From positions 13,707,872 to 13,771,871 of the forward strand of contig NC_087068.1 in assembly GCF_963678635.1 (NCBI RefSeq): a DNA stretch of 64,000 nucleotides, given 5' to 3'. Shown here piece after piece: positions 38,401 through 48,800 of the stretch. This DNA comes from Symsagittifera roscoffensis. Its lineage: Eukaryota > Xenacoelomorpha > Acoela > Convolutidae. Each line of letters opens with the position of its first letter. Positions within the stretch are counted from its first letter, which is position 1. Below the pieces are notes generated by a model. The model was not told the origin of the DNA and did no database searches. It worked only from the letters and a program-made list of their open reading frames with translations. The position numbers and the translations under genes are program-made.

Positions 38401-41400
38401 CATCATTTAGTAGTTAATCATAGTTGAAATCCGATTGATAAGAATCGACGTTTTGCTTTTCTGAAGTAAATTTTAGGTCATACTTAAGTCCATAATGGTC
38501 ACTAATAGTACTATTTACTGTTGTTACCTGAGTTTTCTCCGCCGCAATTATATGGTCAATGCATGTGCTTGATATATTAGTTACTCTAGTTGGCTCGACA
38601 TTTTGAATTTCTAAATCAAACGCAGAAGAATTTTATAGTCAATAAAGTTGCGCTGGCTACCTATAATATCAACATTCAAATCACCCATTAGGAAAATTTC
38701 ACCGTTTAATGCTTTCATTTCAAGCAATAAATCTTCAAATAATTTCGGAAAAAAAACGTTTAGTTTGAGATTTGGTGGACGGTATATTATGCAAACATTT
38801 ACTGAAGAGTGATCGACAAAACACATTTTGATAACGCGCTCCAAACTGACTGGGAATTTAAAATAACTAGTTAAAGCCAGTTTTAATGAAAGCTGAAATG
38901 CCCCCACCGCTAGCGTTTACGCGGTTTGCACAAACAATATTGTCATAACCTTTTAAGTTAAAAATGCCAATAGTATCATTGTCCAAGAGCCATGTTTCAG
39001 TCAGCCCTATTAATGCAGGCTTGTTATCAAAGGATTCAATTAAAACTGATAATTGGTCACGATGGGCTTTTATGGATTGAACATTTGGGAAAAATGCTGT
39101 TCGCGTTGTTGCCAGTTCAGTCATATCTCGCAAAAGGTTTTTTCTCTAAAATAAAACAAAAGAGTTTTACGGCAAAAAACTGTAAATAGAGTTGAAATGC
39201 TTTTGCCACTAATCGAAATCATTTTCATTAGTATTATTTCCGTTTTTGACGAATTTTGACTGGAGAATCTCTTTGAAGTGATTCCACAAATTGCATCAGT
39301 TTGGCGGCATCCGATAGCCTACTGTACAATTCATCAATCAGTTGATTTCGTTCCACATTATTCAGGTTATTTCTCTGTCACGTTTCCTCACTGAAACAAT
39401 AGGGAGGGCGAGAAAAGTTGTTTTGATTATTTTGTACCACTCGAGGGTTTTGATTTCTAACATCATTTGCCTGTCTTGACATCATTGGATTCTTATTTTT
39501 GAAAATGTGATCAGCATCCTTGATTTCAACTAAGTTGTGCCTTTGAAATCCACCATCTGCTTTCGAAAAGAAAACTTGAGGAGCACAATTATATGTAACT
39601 GTGTACATTCTCAAACCCCGAGAATAATCAAGAAGCTCTAAATCGCGCTGAGTAAGTCTCTCTGTTATATGCACTGGTTGCTTATTTACAGGGTGCAAAA
39701 AATCTTTCAATGAATTTTTTCTGCCATAAATTCTGTTTTTAATATCAAAGTAGACAAAATTCACTATAACCACACATTTTTGGTTTTGACTCACAGGGCC
39801 GAGGGCATGGCATACCTTCAGGTCGTAGCTGTTTACCTCCACGCCCATAACTTCGTTAAAAAAGGCCAGGACATCTTGGGTAAAATTTCCGGAACGTAAA
39901 GGTAAGTTTCTCAATTAGCCCTTGTAATAGGTCTTTCAATTTAGGATCTATTTTTTCTGTATCTTTTATTTCATCGAATAAAGTCTTGAGATTCGCCATT
40001 GAATAAGTGCGCGATGTTATAATTTCTTGGCAAGAAAAAAAGAGCAATTTAGAACCGACTGTTTCTCATTGAAGGTCACTTTCTTCATCAATTGCTTAGA
40101 GATAAACCAGAATTAATATGGTGCAATTTTTCTCTGATTTTCTCAACCAACTTTTTACTACAAAATTGGGTCATTTTGGCTTGTTTCAGTTAATCGAGAA
40201 ACTAATTTAAGACGCTGAAACTACTTTGTTAATTGATGAGAATATTAAATCACAAGAAGCCTTTTCGCAGCCCAACAATGTTCCAGAAGGGATAAATCTC
40301 CAAAGTTTTGCGCAAATTGTTTAAAATTTATTTTTATGCAAAGATTTTGGGTTTTACATGGTAAAAATCACATTTCTTGACCATCACGCAAAAATAATTT
40401 CCTCTGTACAGGTTTTTGGAGATAAATCTTCAAGAACTTTGTTGAGCGGTATAAGAGGCTTCTTGTGATTTATATTTCTCATCAATTATTAAAATCGACC
40501 ATGTAACGTTTTTGTGAGAAGGTCGTGGTAAAAATCCCCTTGAAACTTTTAATTTGGTATCTTTAAATAATCGTCGGGTTACTCGGGGCTCTGTGGCAAA
40601 AACTTTACCAAGCATGAAAACTAGAACACAAATAAAGCAGTGTTCATGGAAAAATGTGTCTCTTAAATGCTATAGTTTTTTGAAATCAAACGAGCGGATA
40701 CCAGATAATCTAAACCAATTAACTGAGCATCAACTAAATGGGTATTTCAAAAACTTGTTTTCATTGTTTCTTAAAGATAATGGAGATCTTATAGATTTAT
40801 TTTTTTGAATCATCAAGTCGGATATTATCTCGCAACTTCTGTCATAGGTTTTTTCAGGGTCATGCCTCGATAAGCTGGATAGCTTTTTGCATGATCCTTG
40901 GTGGCTTTGATTTGTACATGCGGTTTATGGTTAACCTGTCTGTATAATATTACTCTCCTAAATAAACTATTCTAAATAGTTTTTTGACCATCTTCGGATG
41001 TTAATGGACTAATTTGGCCGAAGCTTTCGTCTTATCTTCAGAATATGGAATTAGTTTTCAAGAAAAGTTTGTTTCTAAATCTTTCTCGTCTTCACAATGC
41101 AGACTAGTGAACATGCTGCTATTTTGCTTTTTAATTTAATACGTATACCTGAATTGATCTACTTAACTATAAGAAGAAGAAAGCATTTTGCTTTTAGGAA
41201 ATGACTACTTGTCTCAATACCGTTTGACGGCATTTCATCGGCGCATCACCAACTGGCAAGAAGATTGTTACATCCCGCATTCTCATCTGATCCCAGCAGT
41301 CGCCAAAATTGTCACCAACAAGTTAGAACTCACAATGTCAGTCGATGACATGTCAACCATTCTAAACAAAGAAGTGTTCGAGGAATCTGCAAGCGATGAA

Positions 41401-42411
41401 AATGAACTAGCAATAAAGAACGCTTTGAAAAGTTTTTACCTGCTGAATACACCTTCAGAGTCGAAGAAAAATGAATTAGACGAATATTCGGGTAAATTGT
41501 TGAAAGCGATGAGGAAACATTCTAACTTCGACCCGATGTCAGAGCAAGTCTTAGTGCATCAATGCGTTCAATACACTAATGCTCTCGAAGATTTAAATTC
41601 ACGATCAAAAAAAGGCTCTCGAAGTTTAAATTCGCCCTTAAAAAAACCTTTAGTTTTGATTTTTAGACCAATAAATTTGCGATTCGTGGGAATTTTGCGC
41701 AAACATCAGCAGGAAATACCTGGGAAAGACTCAGTCGACGAATATGCTGTTCATTCAGCGGAATCAGTTAAGCATCCTAATAAAGTAGAGGTGTCTTTTC
41801 CGCCCTTTGATTTCGACTTATTGGAGTTGACTGAAAGTAATGATACTACACTAGTTTCAGAGAAACTAAAAATTTTTCTGTGGGCGGTAACGGGTAAAAA
41901 TTTATTCACTGTCATAAATGAAGAGAGCGAAGTGGGGAGAACGTCTGAACAGTCAGAAATGGAGAGAAAGTTTCTCAGTATCAAACCGAAATTTTCCATT
42001 GTCTCACTTGTCCTTTATTATTTGTATCGATGCGAAAATATTTTAAAGCTGGAAGATATCGATCTTTTCGTTACGATGTTTGTCATTTTGGATTCAGAAT
42101 CAGCAACGAGAATGAATGATTCTGAATTGGATTCTGATCTGAAGGTAACGAAGAAAATTAGAGCACAACCGGATTACAAGGCAGTGCATCTAGCTACTGT
42201 TTTTAACTGGGGAGTTGAGGCGATAGGTAGAGTTGCATCAGTTTTTGGCCCATTTTTGCCATCTTCCTCATTCGCACACCATAACTTTTTTGACGGTATA
42301 TTATTCCAGAAAATATTCATGGGCAAAATAATAATTGACAAGTCAAGCGAAAGTGAAGCAGCCAAAACAACAAGAGCGGCAATATTTGACTTCATGAAAT
42401 TGGAATCTTGA
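26476..42411 (+). CDS. Asteroid/FAM120-type XPG-like protein gene, three exons, one in-frame stop
   Basis: Exons 26476-26926, 27369-27665 and 41198-42411 join in consistent phase (1, then 1) to about 653 codons. The N-terminus MGVKGLESYM, a VDAQC motif, the FFYDG block, the ECDEEIA acidic motif, QDSDF and the AALLGNDYL junction are the marks of the XPG/FEN-like PIN fold of Asteroid and FAM120 proteins. Exon 3 carries the divergent C-terminal part. Family members act in signalling or RNA binding, often with a non-classical nuclease core. TAG at 26665-26667 interrupts exon 1 after CGG, in a region that aligns well on both sides. Intron 1 (26927-27368) has a weak donor; intron 2 has a GC donor. 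AATAAA lies at 42424. Exon calls are by eye; family is fairly sure, orthology is not. Confidence 0.75.
27666..30429 (+). other. Left part of intron 2: no gene seen
   Basis: AT-rich intron sequence. The intron starts with GCAAGT at 27666. Two diverged direct copies of a short unit (TTGGCATAAAA-A-AGTT near 28605 and 28938) occur, and a 29200-29290 stretch resembles the dispersed repeat seen near 62410. No protein-coding stretch of note. Confidence 0.6.
30430..33090 (+). repeat. Long non-coding repeat, copy 1 of 2
   Basis: Matches 34110-36180 in the same orientation over long blocks: CTTTCTCTAGGAAA near 30526 and 34210, and CGCGAGAGCAAGTGTACTTG near 30911 and 34591. A tRNA-like piece near 31898 is also shared. 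Copy 1 has an extra ~650 bp (about 32030-32690). It includes the hairpin-like motif near 31780. Nature unknown; it may be a degraded non-autonomous transposon. Confidence 0.75.
32726..33651 (+). repeat. 463-bp tandem duplication
   Basis: Two head-to-tail copies, 32726-33188 and 33189-33651, differ at only a base or so (GAGTTGATG versus AAGTTGATG near 33085/33548). The near identity marks a recent event. The second copy runs into the foldback element. Confidence 0.92.
33545..34045. mobile_element. Foldback/MITE-like element, copy 1
   Basis: Arms of about 150-200 bp are inverted copies of each other. ACAAGAAGCCTCTTACACAG near 33663 pairs with its reverse complement near 33858. The outer part AATTAATATGGTGCAATT (33571) pairs with the reverse complement near 34003. 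No transposase is present. A related copy, inverted, is at 40095-40495. Confidence 0.8.
34110..36180 (+). repeat. Long non-coding repeat, copy 2 of 2
   Basis: Direct repeat of 30430-33090 with many small differences and a deletion of the 32030-32690 part. It holds the motif GCGAAGCTCCGCTTCGCC at 35491 and the tRNA-like piece near 35612-35690 (box A-like GACCTAGAGGTAACGCGG). Confidence 0.75.
36343..39133 (-). pseudogene. LINE ORF2 remnant: endonuclease and reverse transcriptase
   Basis: Minus-strand pieces in order: endonuclease (38867-39133, LIGLTETWL; 38611-38907, YRPPN and MGDLNVD), then RT (37570-37839, NYHPISLLSCISKLFE; 37306-37500; 36964-37284, GVPQGSVLGP and FADDTTV), then the C-terminal part (36343-36858). 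Frame changes and stops separate the pieces, so no working enzyme is encoded. Confidence 0.88.
39378..40047 (-). pseudogene. LINE ORF1 remnant
   Basis: Two overlapping minus-strand frames (39856-40047 and 39378-39914) join as one broken ORF1. The second has the layout of LINE ORF1 proteins with an RRM/FP-like region (VCHALGP, KNRIYGRKNSLK, ITERLTQRDLELL). Such proteins bind the LINE RNA. A frame change near 39880 breaks it. Confidence 0.6.
40095..40495. mobile_element. Foldback/MITE-like element, copy 2
   Basis: Inverted relative to copy 1. It begins GAGATAAACCAGAATTAATA (40101). An inner palindrome starts ACAAGAAGCC near 40251, and its inverted partner GGCTTCTTGTG lies near 40458. The second outer arm seems missing where the LINE copy 2 fragment begins. 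Confidence 0.75.
40525..40975 (+). mobile_element. LINE copy 2, 3' fragment
   Basis: Plus-strand copy of the last ~85 codons and 3' UTR of the LINE at 36186-40047 (NNRRVTRGSVAKTLPS near 40569; GGGTCATGCCTCGATAAGCT near 40857). It is truncated at its 5' side, as usual for LINEs, and the reading frame 40554-40808 remains open. Confidence 0.88.
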
Positions 42412-42423
42412 TTCGTAAGATGT

Positions 42424-42429
42424 AATAAA
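42424..42429 (+). terminator. Polyadenylation signal of the Asteroid/FAM120-type gene
   Basis: AATAAA 12 bases after the TGA stop at 42409-42411. Another AATAAA-like site is near 42519. Confidence 0.55.
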
Positions 42430-42888
42430 ACTTGTATATATTCGAATAATGTTTTGAAAAGTTACAGTAATGATTTCATACTTAATATGAAGTTAACAGC
42501 TATGGTAAAAAAATTTTAAATAAAATATTATTCCAATTTACCACATTAATTTCTCTGCAATCTCTATAAATATATGGTCTATATATTGGTACATGGTTGA
42601 TGAAATAACTTTTTTTCCAGTAATCAATTGCTTTTACACTCTATTGTATGGGATTCGTGTCCCGACTGTACGGCTGCCTTTGCACCCTATGTTCTGGGTT
42701 TATAATGTATTTGACTCTTCGATCAATTGTTAAAATAGTTTTTCATGTTGTAAATTTCATGTAAATTTGTAAATTGACAAGTTAAAAATTATCTTTCAAA
42801 ATACCTATTGAGTTTTAAGGTTAGTTATACCAGTTGAACTGTGTATTTGAAGTTGGGTAAACTGATTTTCTCATTTTTTATATTTCAG

Positions 42889-45800
42889 ATGTTTATGTTT
42901 AGTGCGTTAGTTTTCACTTGCGTTTCTTTAAATCTGTTCTCAGCTGAGACAACGAGAGATCCCTGCGAGTGAGTATAGTTATAAATTTTTGATTCAAAGG
43001 CCGCACAAATTGACCATTCTGAAATTTTGTACTATTAAGACAAGCGAGCTATTAATACTAGTGCTGTTTTTTGAAGCTTGCTGCATCGGCAATTTGATAG
43101 CATGAGTTTGATTTCCAATTAGTAATAAGTTAACATAGGTTGTGCTTTTATTCATCATATGAACCGAAAAAAGCTATTTGTTTCAAATAAATTACAATGA
43201 GAAAGGCTCGATTTTAGAAAGTTCCCGAATCAATATACCCTGCAATTTTTTTTTTGAAAATGCATAATTTATACAGATATTGGATTTACGGAATTTTACC
43301 GCCACTTTTGCTTCATCACATTGGCAATTTATGGAGAGGAACTTGAAAAATGGAGAGGAACTTTGTATTCGGATGTGTTATAGCTTTTCTTGTTTTCCAA
43401 CCAGAATTAAGTACCACAAATAATCATCGGAATGGGTCAATTGATATATCATATTTAAGACCCCTCAGTCGTGATTCCGAACGACCTCTAAAAATTTTGA
43501 AAAATTATTTTCTGTCGAGAAAATCCCGTTTGAAAGTTTTTATTCTAATTTCGAGTAAATAAAGCGAGCCACCTACATTAGCTTTCTCTCTAATTTTTTT
43601 TACTGAAGTATATTTATTTTTTTGAATTTTTGTTACGCAATTTTGGGAATGAAAAGAATCAACAAAAGCTCATCAAAATATTTTCTGCCATTTTGTAAAA
43701 AAATTTGTTGTCCAATTGGTTTATTTTAGTTTTATTGTCGAATATACCAAAGCTCTAGTTTTTCCTTCCGATTCTTTTATCACACCACGCAGAAAAACGA
43801 CACTAATTTGAAAAAAAACTTTGTTGTATTTATTTTAAGAATATGGTCGGAACATTCTGTGCTACTTGCACAGCAACTGGCTATCCTTGTTAGCATATGT
43901 AGCTGCTTTATTGGTAGTTAGTGTTAGTAAGTTTTAAGGTCCCGTGGAGCAATTGCGAGGAGAAGGGACTCTCTTTTTTAAGGCTTATTTTTAAGTTTTC
44001 TTTTCTGATTTCACTTTATAGAGCTGCATTTTTGTCGTTTTCTTGCTAATGTTTGCGAATCGCAGCTTCGCCTTTGTGTAAATGACTCTGTGCTTGAGTT
44101 TTCAGTGGATATTCCTGTAATACCTCCGTAAATGCTAAACTTTCTACAGCAGGTAGATATTGGGAACCGTTTTAAGCTTTTTCAATTAAGTAAAGGGACT
44201 TTGATATTAGTATGTCTTTCAGCTCCACCGAAAGTTTTCAGCAGCCTAGTTATAGATGAAAAATCATGTTTTGATACCTGAACTCTAAGTTTCTATCTGC
44301 ATGATTTGCTTGTCTGAGAATTGTTACCGTTCGAAATTTGTCTGTAAATATAACTACTCCAATTTGATCAAAAAATTGATCAATAGACAAGAAGTTAATT
44401 GAGGACTTAATGAATTGTCGAAATAGTCAACTAAAGAAATGCTTTGATTCTGCATTGCATACGGGATCTATACATTTGCGATAACGAGTTTTTGATAAAA
44501 GTTTTTAATTAATCGGAAATTCGAGTGTATTCTCTGTTGTTTGCTCATGAAGACACCACTCGATATGCAGCTAACCGGCCTTTTTGGTGTTCTTCCAAGA
44601 TTGGCTTTTTTAAAACATTTTTTTGAGTTATGTAAATAATAATCGAGTCTGTTCCCTTCTTGAAAACGAATTTTTGATTATGATTATCCTATCAGTTTTT
44701 TTTCGAGCTTTTTCTCGTTACTTTATTCGATCTAAAAGGTTTCGACTTTTATCACATGTAGTTTTTTTCGGCTCAACGTGTGTCTGCTCGGGATATATCT
44801 GCTTTGTCGTTCTATTATGATGCTCAATTAGCATTCAATTGATATGAAAATGTTCGGCATTTTTCAAATTAAAAAAGTTCGTTTTTCTTTCTGCTGCTTT
44901 TGTCCTATTTTCTGTCGGTTAGTTTACCATACTATATTTGTTGTAATGCAAGTGGTTAGAAGCTTCGCTTTGCCTGTGTGCTAAATTTTCAATTGATTCG
45001 GACTCAGGTTTACTCATGTTAAATTCATTTTTCTAATTAATGGCTGAGAAACAAAATTTTAAGAATCAACATTCTATCTGTTTCTCATATGTTATTTTGT
45101 GTTAAAGCTTCTTAGTGTATGGGTCTGGTGAAGTAGCCAATGGGATTGTGTACAAGGGCGCCCTATATTGGGCAGGCTGCTCTGATGGAAATACCATGGA
45201 TTCAATTGACATACAACTGAAGGACGAGTGAGTAAAAAGAAACTGAATTAGGCGTGGCATAAATATGCAGCGCTTAATAAAGCTCATATGCCGCATGGTT
45301 CGGCTACATAGCCAGGTTAATTTGCGAAAAAGAGCTTCAATTTTGTTTCTCAAAAGTAAACGTGTGCTCTGAAACTGTCAAAAACTAGTTCTCAATTTCG
45401 GCTTTTGAATGTAAGATCTTGACATTTTAAGTCTTGAAAGGTTTAATTACTCCAAGAAAAAATCCAATGAATGTTTTAAAATAATTTTGGCTTTATAAAA
45501 TGCATTAAAATTTTGATTTTAGCAACAATATGCTCTTTTTTTGCCATAATTTGGCTGTTTATTTTTGGACAGAATTCCGTCTTCTCCGTAGAAAACGGAG
45601 CAAAATTGTTAAAAGATGACCGCAGTCCGAATTGCAGAGTTTGGACATACCGCACCATCGATTTTTTGCCATACCTGATCTGAATGCGCTAAATCTCACC
45701 ATTTAGAATAAGAGTAAGTGTTTCGTTCACTAGAAAACTGATGAAGCTGTAGAACTGTCAGGTTTGATCATATTGGTTCATTTCAGCATTTTTTCATTGA

Positions 45801-48800
45801 TACTGTTCTTCGCGTTTCACAGCTCCTAATAGCTATCCAATCTCTTTGTGAAAAATTCATTCCTAAGCTCCCAATAAAAAAATAGGAAAAGTTGGATAAC
45901 AGCTAAAATTAAAAATGAGATTAATAAGAAGAATAAATTGTACAATAAATACTTGAACAATAAGAGTGGTTGTAATCTTGATCAGTTCCAGGAACAACAA
46001 AAAAATATGTAAAGCTTGTCTCGAAAATCAAAAAATTCTTTCTATGAGAGAAGACTTGAAAGCAAGAGCCAAAAAAGTTCGAAAATTTGTTATAAAGTAA
46101 TAGGTGAGATGAGAAAAAAGGAAGAACAAGTGAGTTCAAAACACAGCATTCCGAGTGCAGAAGAATTTAACGATGTTTTTATTGAAATTGGCCAGAAGCT
46201 AAGCGAAAGTAATACAACACCACAAAATTTTGAAAAATGTTGTAGAGAATGAAAAATAAGCCTGAAGATATAAAAACAGCCTTGATAGTTACAACCAAAG
46301 TAACAACCTAATAAAGAAACAAGTCCGGTTATATCTGAGCTACTGAATTGCTTTTTTAATCAACGTGTAGAGTTGTCAATACTATCCTTCAAATTTTAAG
46401 ATTGCAAAAGTTCAACCAATTGATAAAAATGGGACATTGTCAGGTTGTGGTAACTACAGACCTATATCTATTGTACCAATTAAAGGGGAAAATTTCGAAA
46501 AAATTGTTAAATAATCACTTGAGAACTTTTCTGAATAAATATGATGAATTAACGGCGTGTCAATGCGGATTCCGAAATAATAAAAAAGCACACTTGATGC
46601 TATCTTTGAACTCAGTGAAGAATTAGTAGAGAACTTAAAAGATAATGTTGGCTTGGTGTGTACGCTGACAGATCTTACAAAAGCGTTCGACACAATTGAT
46701 CAGGAAATCCGACTCAAAAAATGCGAATTATACGGCTTATGAGGTAAAGTTGTTTGTCTTTTGAGGTCGTACCTTGAAAATTGTAAACACTACGTTAGTT
46801 ATAACAATTCATTATCAGACACTAAAGCAATCTACTATGGTGTACCACAAGGATTCGCCAAATGTCTACAGGCATAATAAAGTTGTACTGTTTGCTGATG
46901 ACTGCGCATTGTATACAACAACGAAAACAGGAAATCAGCAGCAGGTGAACTCGCATTGTTGAAAAATGTTTTTTTTTGGAGAATAAGCTTACCATAAACA
47001 AGGATAAAACAGCCACCTTAGAATTTAACTACAAGAAGTTTTCTAATAATAGACCCCATAAGTACTTAGGTCTAATAATTGATAAAAAGTTAAGTTTCAA
47101 AACACACATCGATAAAACTTTGAAAAGGGCAGCCAAATCTTGCTCGATGATATAACAGCTCAGATATAATTTTAACATATCTACACTGCTCAAGATATAC
47201 AAAACGTATGTTCAACCAATATATCAACAGAGTGTACTGATCTTTAGCAGAGCTAATAAGATAGACTTAAAAATTAGAAAGCCAGCAAAGACTCGTGTGG
47301 AGGAACTGTTTTAAAATTAAAAAGTGGGAAAGTCAAACATATTCGGGTTTAACATTAACTCTTTGCTTCGAGAGTTACATGTATATGAACTTTTTTAACT
47401 CATGGTTAAAATTATAAGACGATCTTGTTGAAATAAAAAATTTCATGAATACATAAGTGAACAGGAGACAACAGATACTATCAAAACAGGCAATACAAGA
47501 AAAAAAAAACTTCGCAGCTGAAATAAACTTACTACAAGAGCAAAAAAAGAAAATCGAAAGTAGTATTCGTATTTTGTATAATAAGTTCTTACAATTGGAT
47601 AAAAGTATTCTTCTTGAAGCGTTAACAATTTTCAACGAATCTTTGGACTCGTTTTTTAAAACAGAATAAGAGACATTTATATTTGTGACAAGAACATTTT
47701 TTAAGTATGTTATGGTAAATTTCCATCCCTTTGTTATAGTATTTTTGCTCATCTTATTTTGATTGTTAGACAACACCAAAACAAACAGATTTTTGTGATA
47801 TTTTAAGAAATTTTGCGGTCTTTTGTCTTTATGATCTTCGTTTAATAAATTAGACGAATAGATTTTGCTAATGGAGATGCCACCCGACAGGCTGAAGCCT
47901 TTTTGGTATTCTCCCAAGCCGAACTTTATTGAAAACGTACATTTTCATAGAAGATATGCTGATAAGTTTTAGCTTGAAAATAAAACTATTTTGTTTTCGT
48001 CAAATATAGAAGTGCTCCATGCCTGGTGAATAATCTCTTCTGACCAAAATTTCTTGTCTATTTATGGAATTTCTGGAGATGTTACAATAGGTGGTGATTT
48101 TGAGTATAGTGCATGCATTAAGTTTGAGAACTATAAAGCATAATATAGTCATTTCTTTTTCAATCATTTGTACATGCTACTAATATAGTTTTTTCTAAAT
48201 ACGTTACTCTGCGAGATGAATTATTATTCAAAATTTACACTTTTTTTGCCAAAAAGTTTGGCTTTTGAATTAAGTTCTAAATACTGTTCGTCGAAGTTTA
48301 ACAAAAAGCAATCCTGCTATTTAACTTTAATCTGCGACCTATTGTAATAAATCACCGAATTTTTTTCTGAAAAGGATGGCCGGTGTTGTATTGTGTGTAG
48401 AGATGGAACTGTAAAGGCGGAGAAGTCAGTGGACTTGTCTTCAGTCTGGTCTCCCCCTCCACCGGGAACAGTTGGACTGACAGCAGGAGTCTATGTTCCC
48501 TTCACTCTGGACGTGCCCCTGGATGCGTGCAAGGAGGATGGGAGAACTGGACACGGAATGAGTCTGTGGGTGAGCAGCCAGACTGTGCCACAACTGGCCA
48601 AGAGTGTCTCCGTGGACTGCATGGACAATTCCAAAGTGTTTCTGGTGCAGATGAATAAGCCTCTCTACAAGCCAGGCGATAACAGTGAGTATCAATACTT
48701 ATCACTTTTCAGCAGATTACAAATGCAATCAGCAGTAGAGTACCGTAATTATTTATCGTGTAAGATATAAGACGGATACTGAGATGAATGTATCTTATGG

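Larger units (their letters stand above)
36186..40047 (-). mobile_element. Degraded LINE, copy 1 (jockey/CR1-like)
   Basis: A non-LTR retrotransposon on the minus strand with an ORF1-like piece, an AP-type endonuclease and a reverse transcriptase in order, broken by several shifts and stops. Its 3' end near 36186 matches the 3' end of copy 2 at about 40975. It lies in intron 2 of the Asteroid/FAM120-type gene, antisense to it. Confidence 0.85.
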
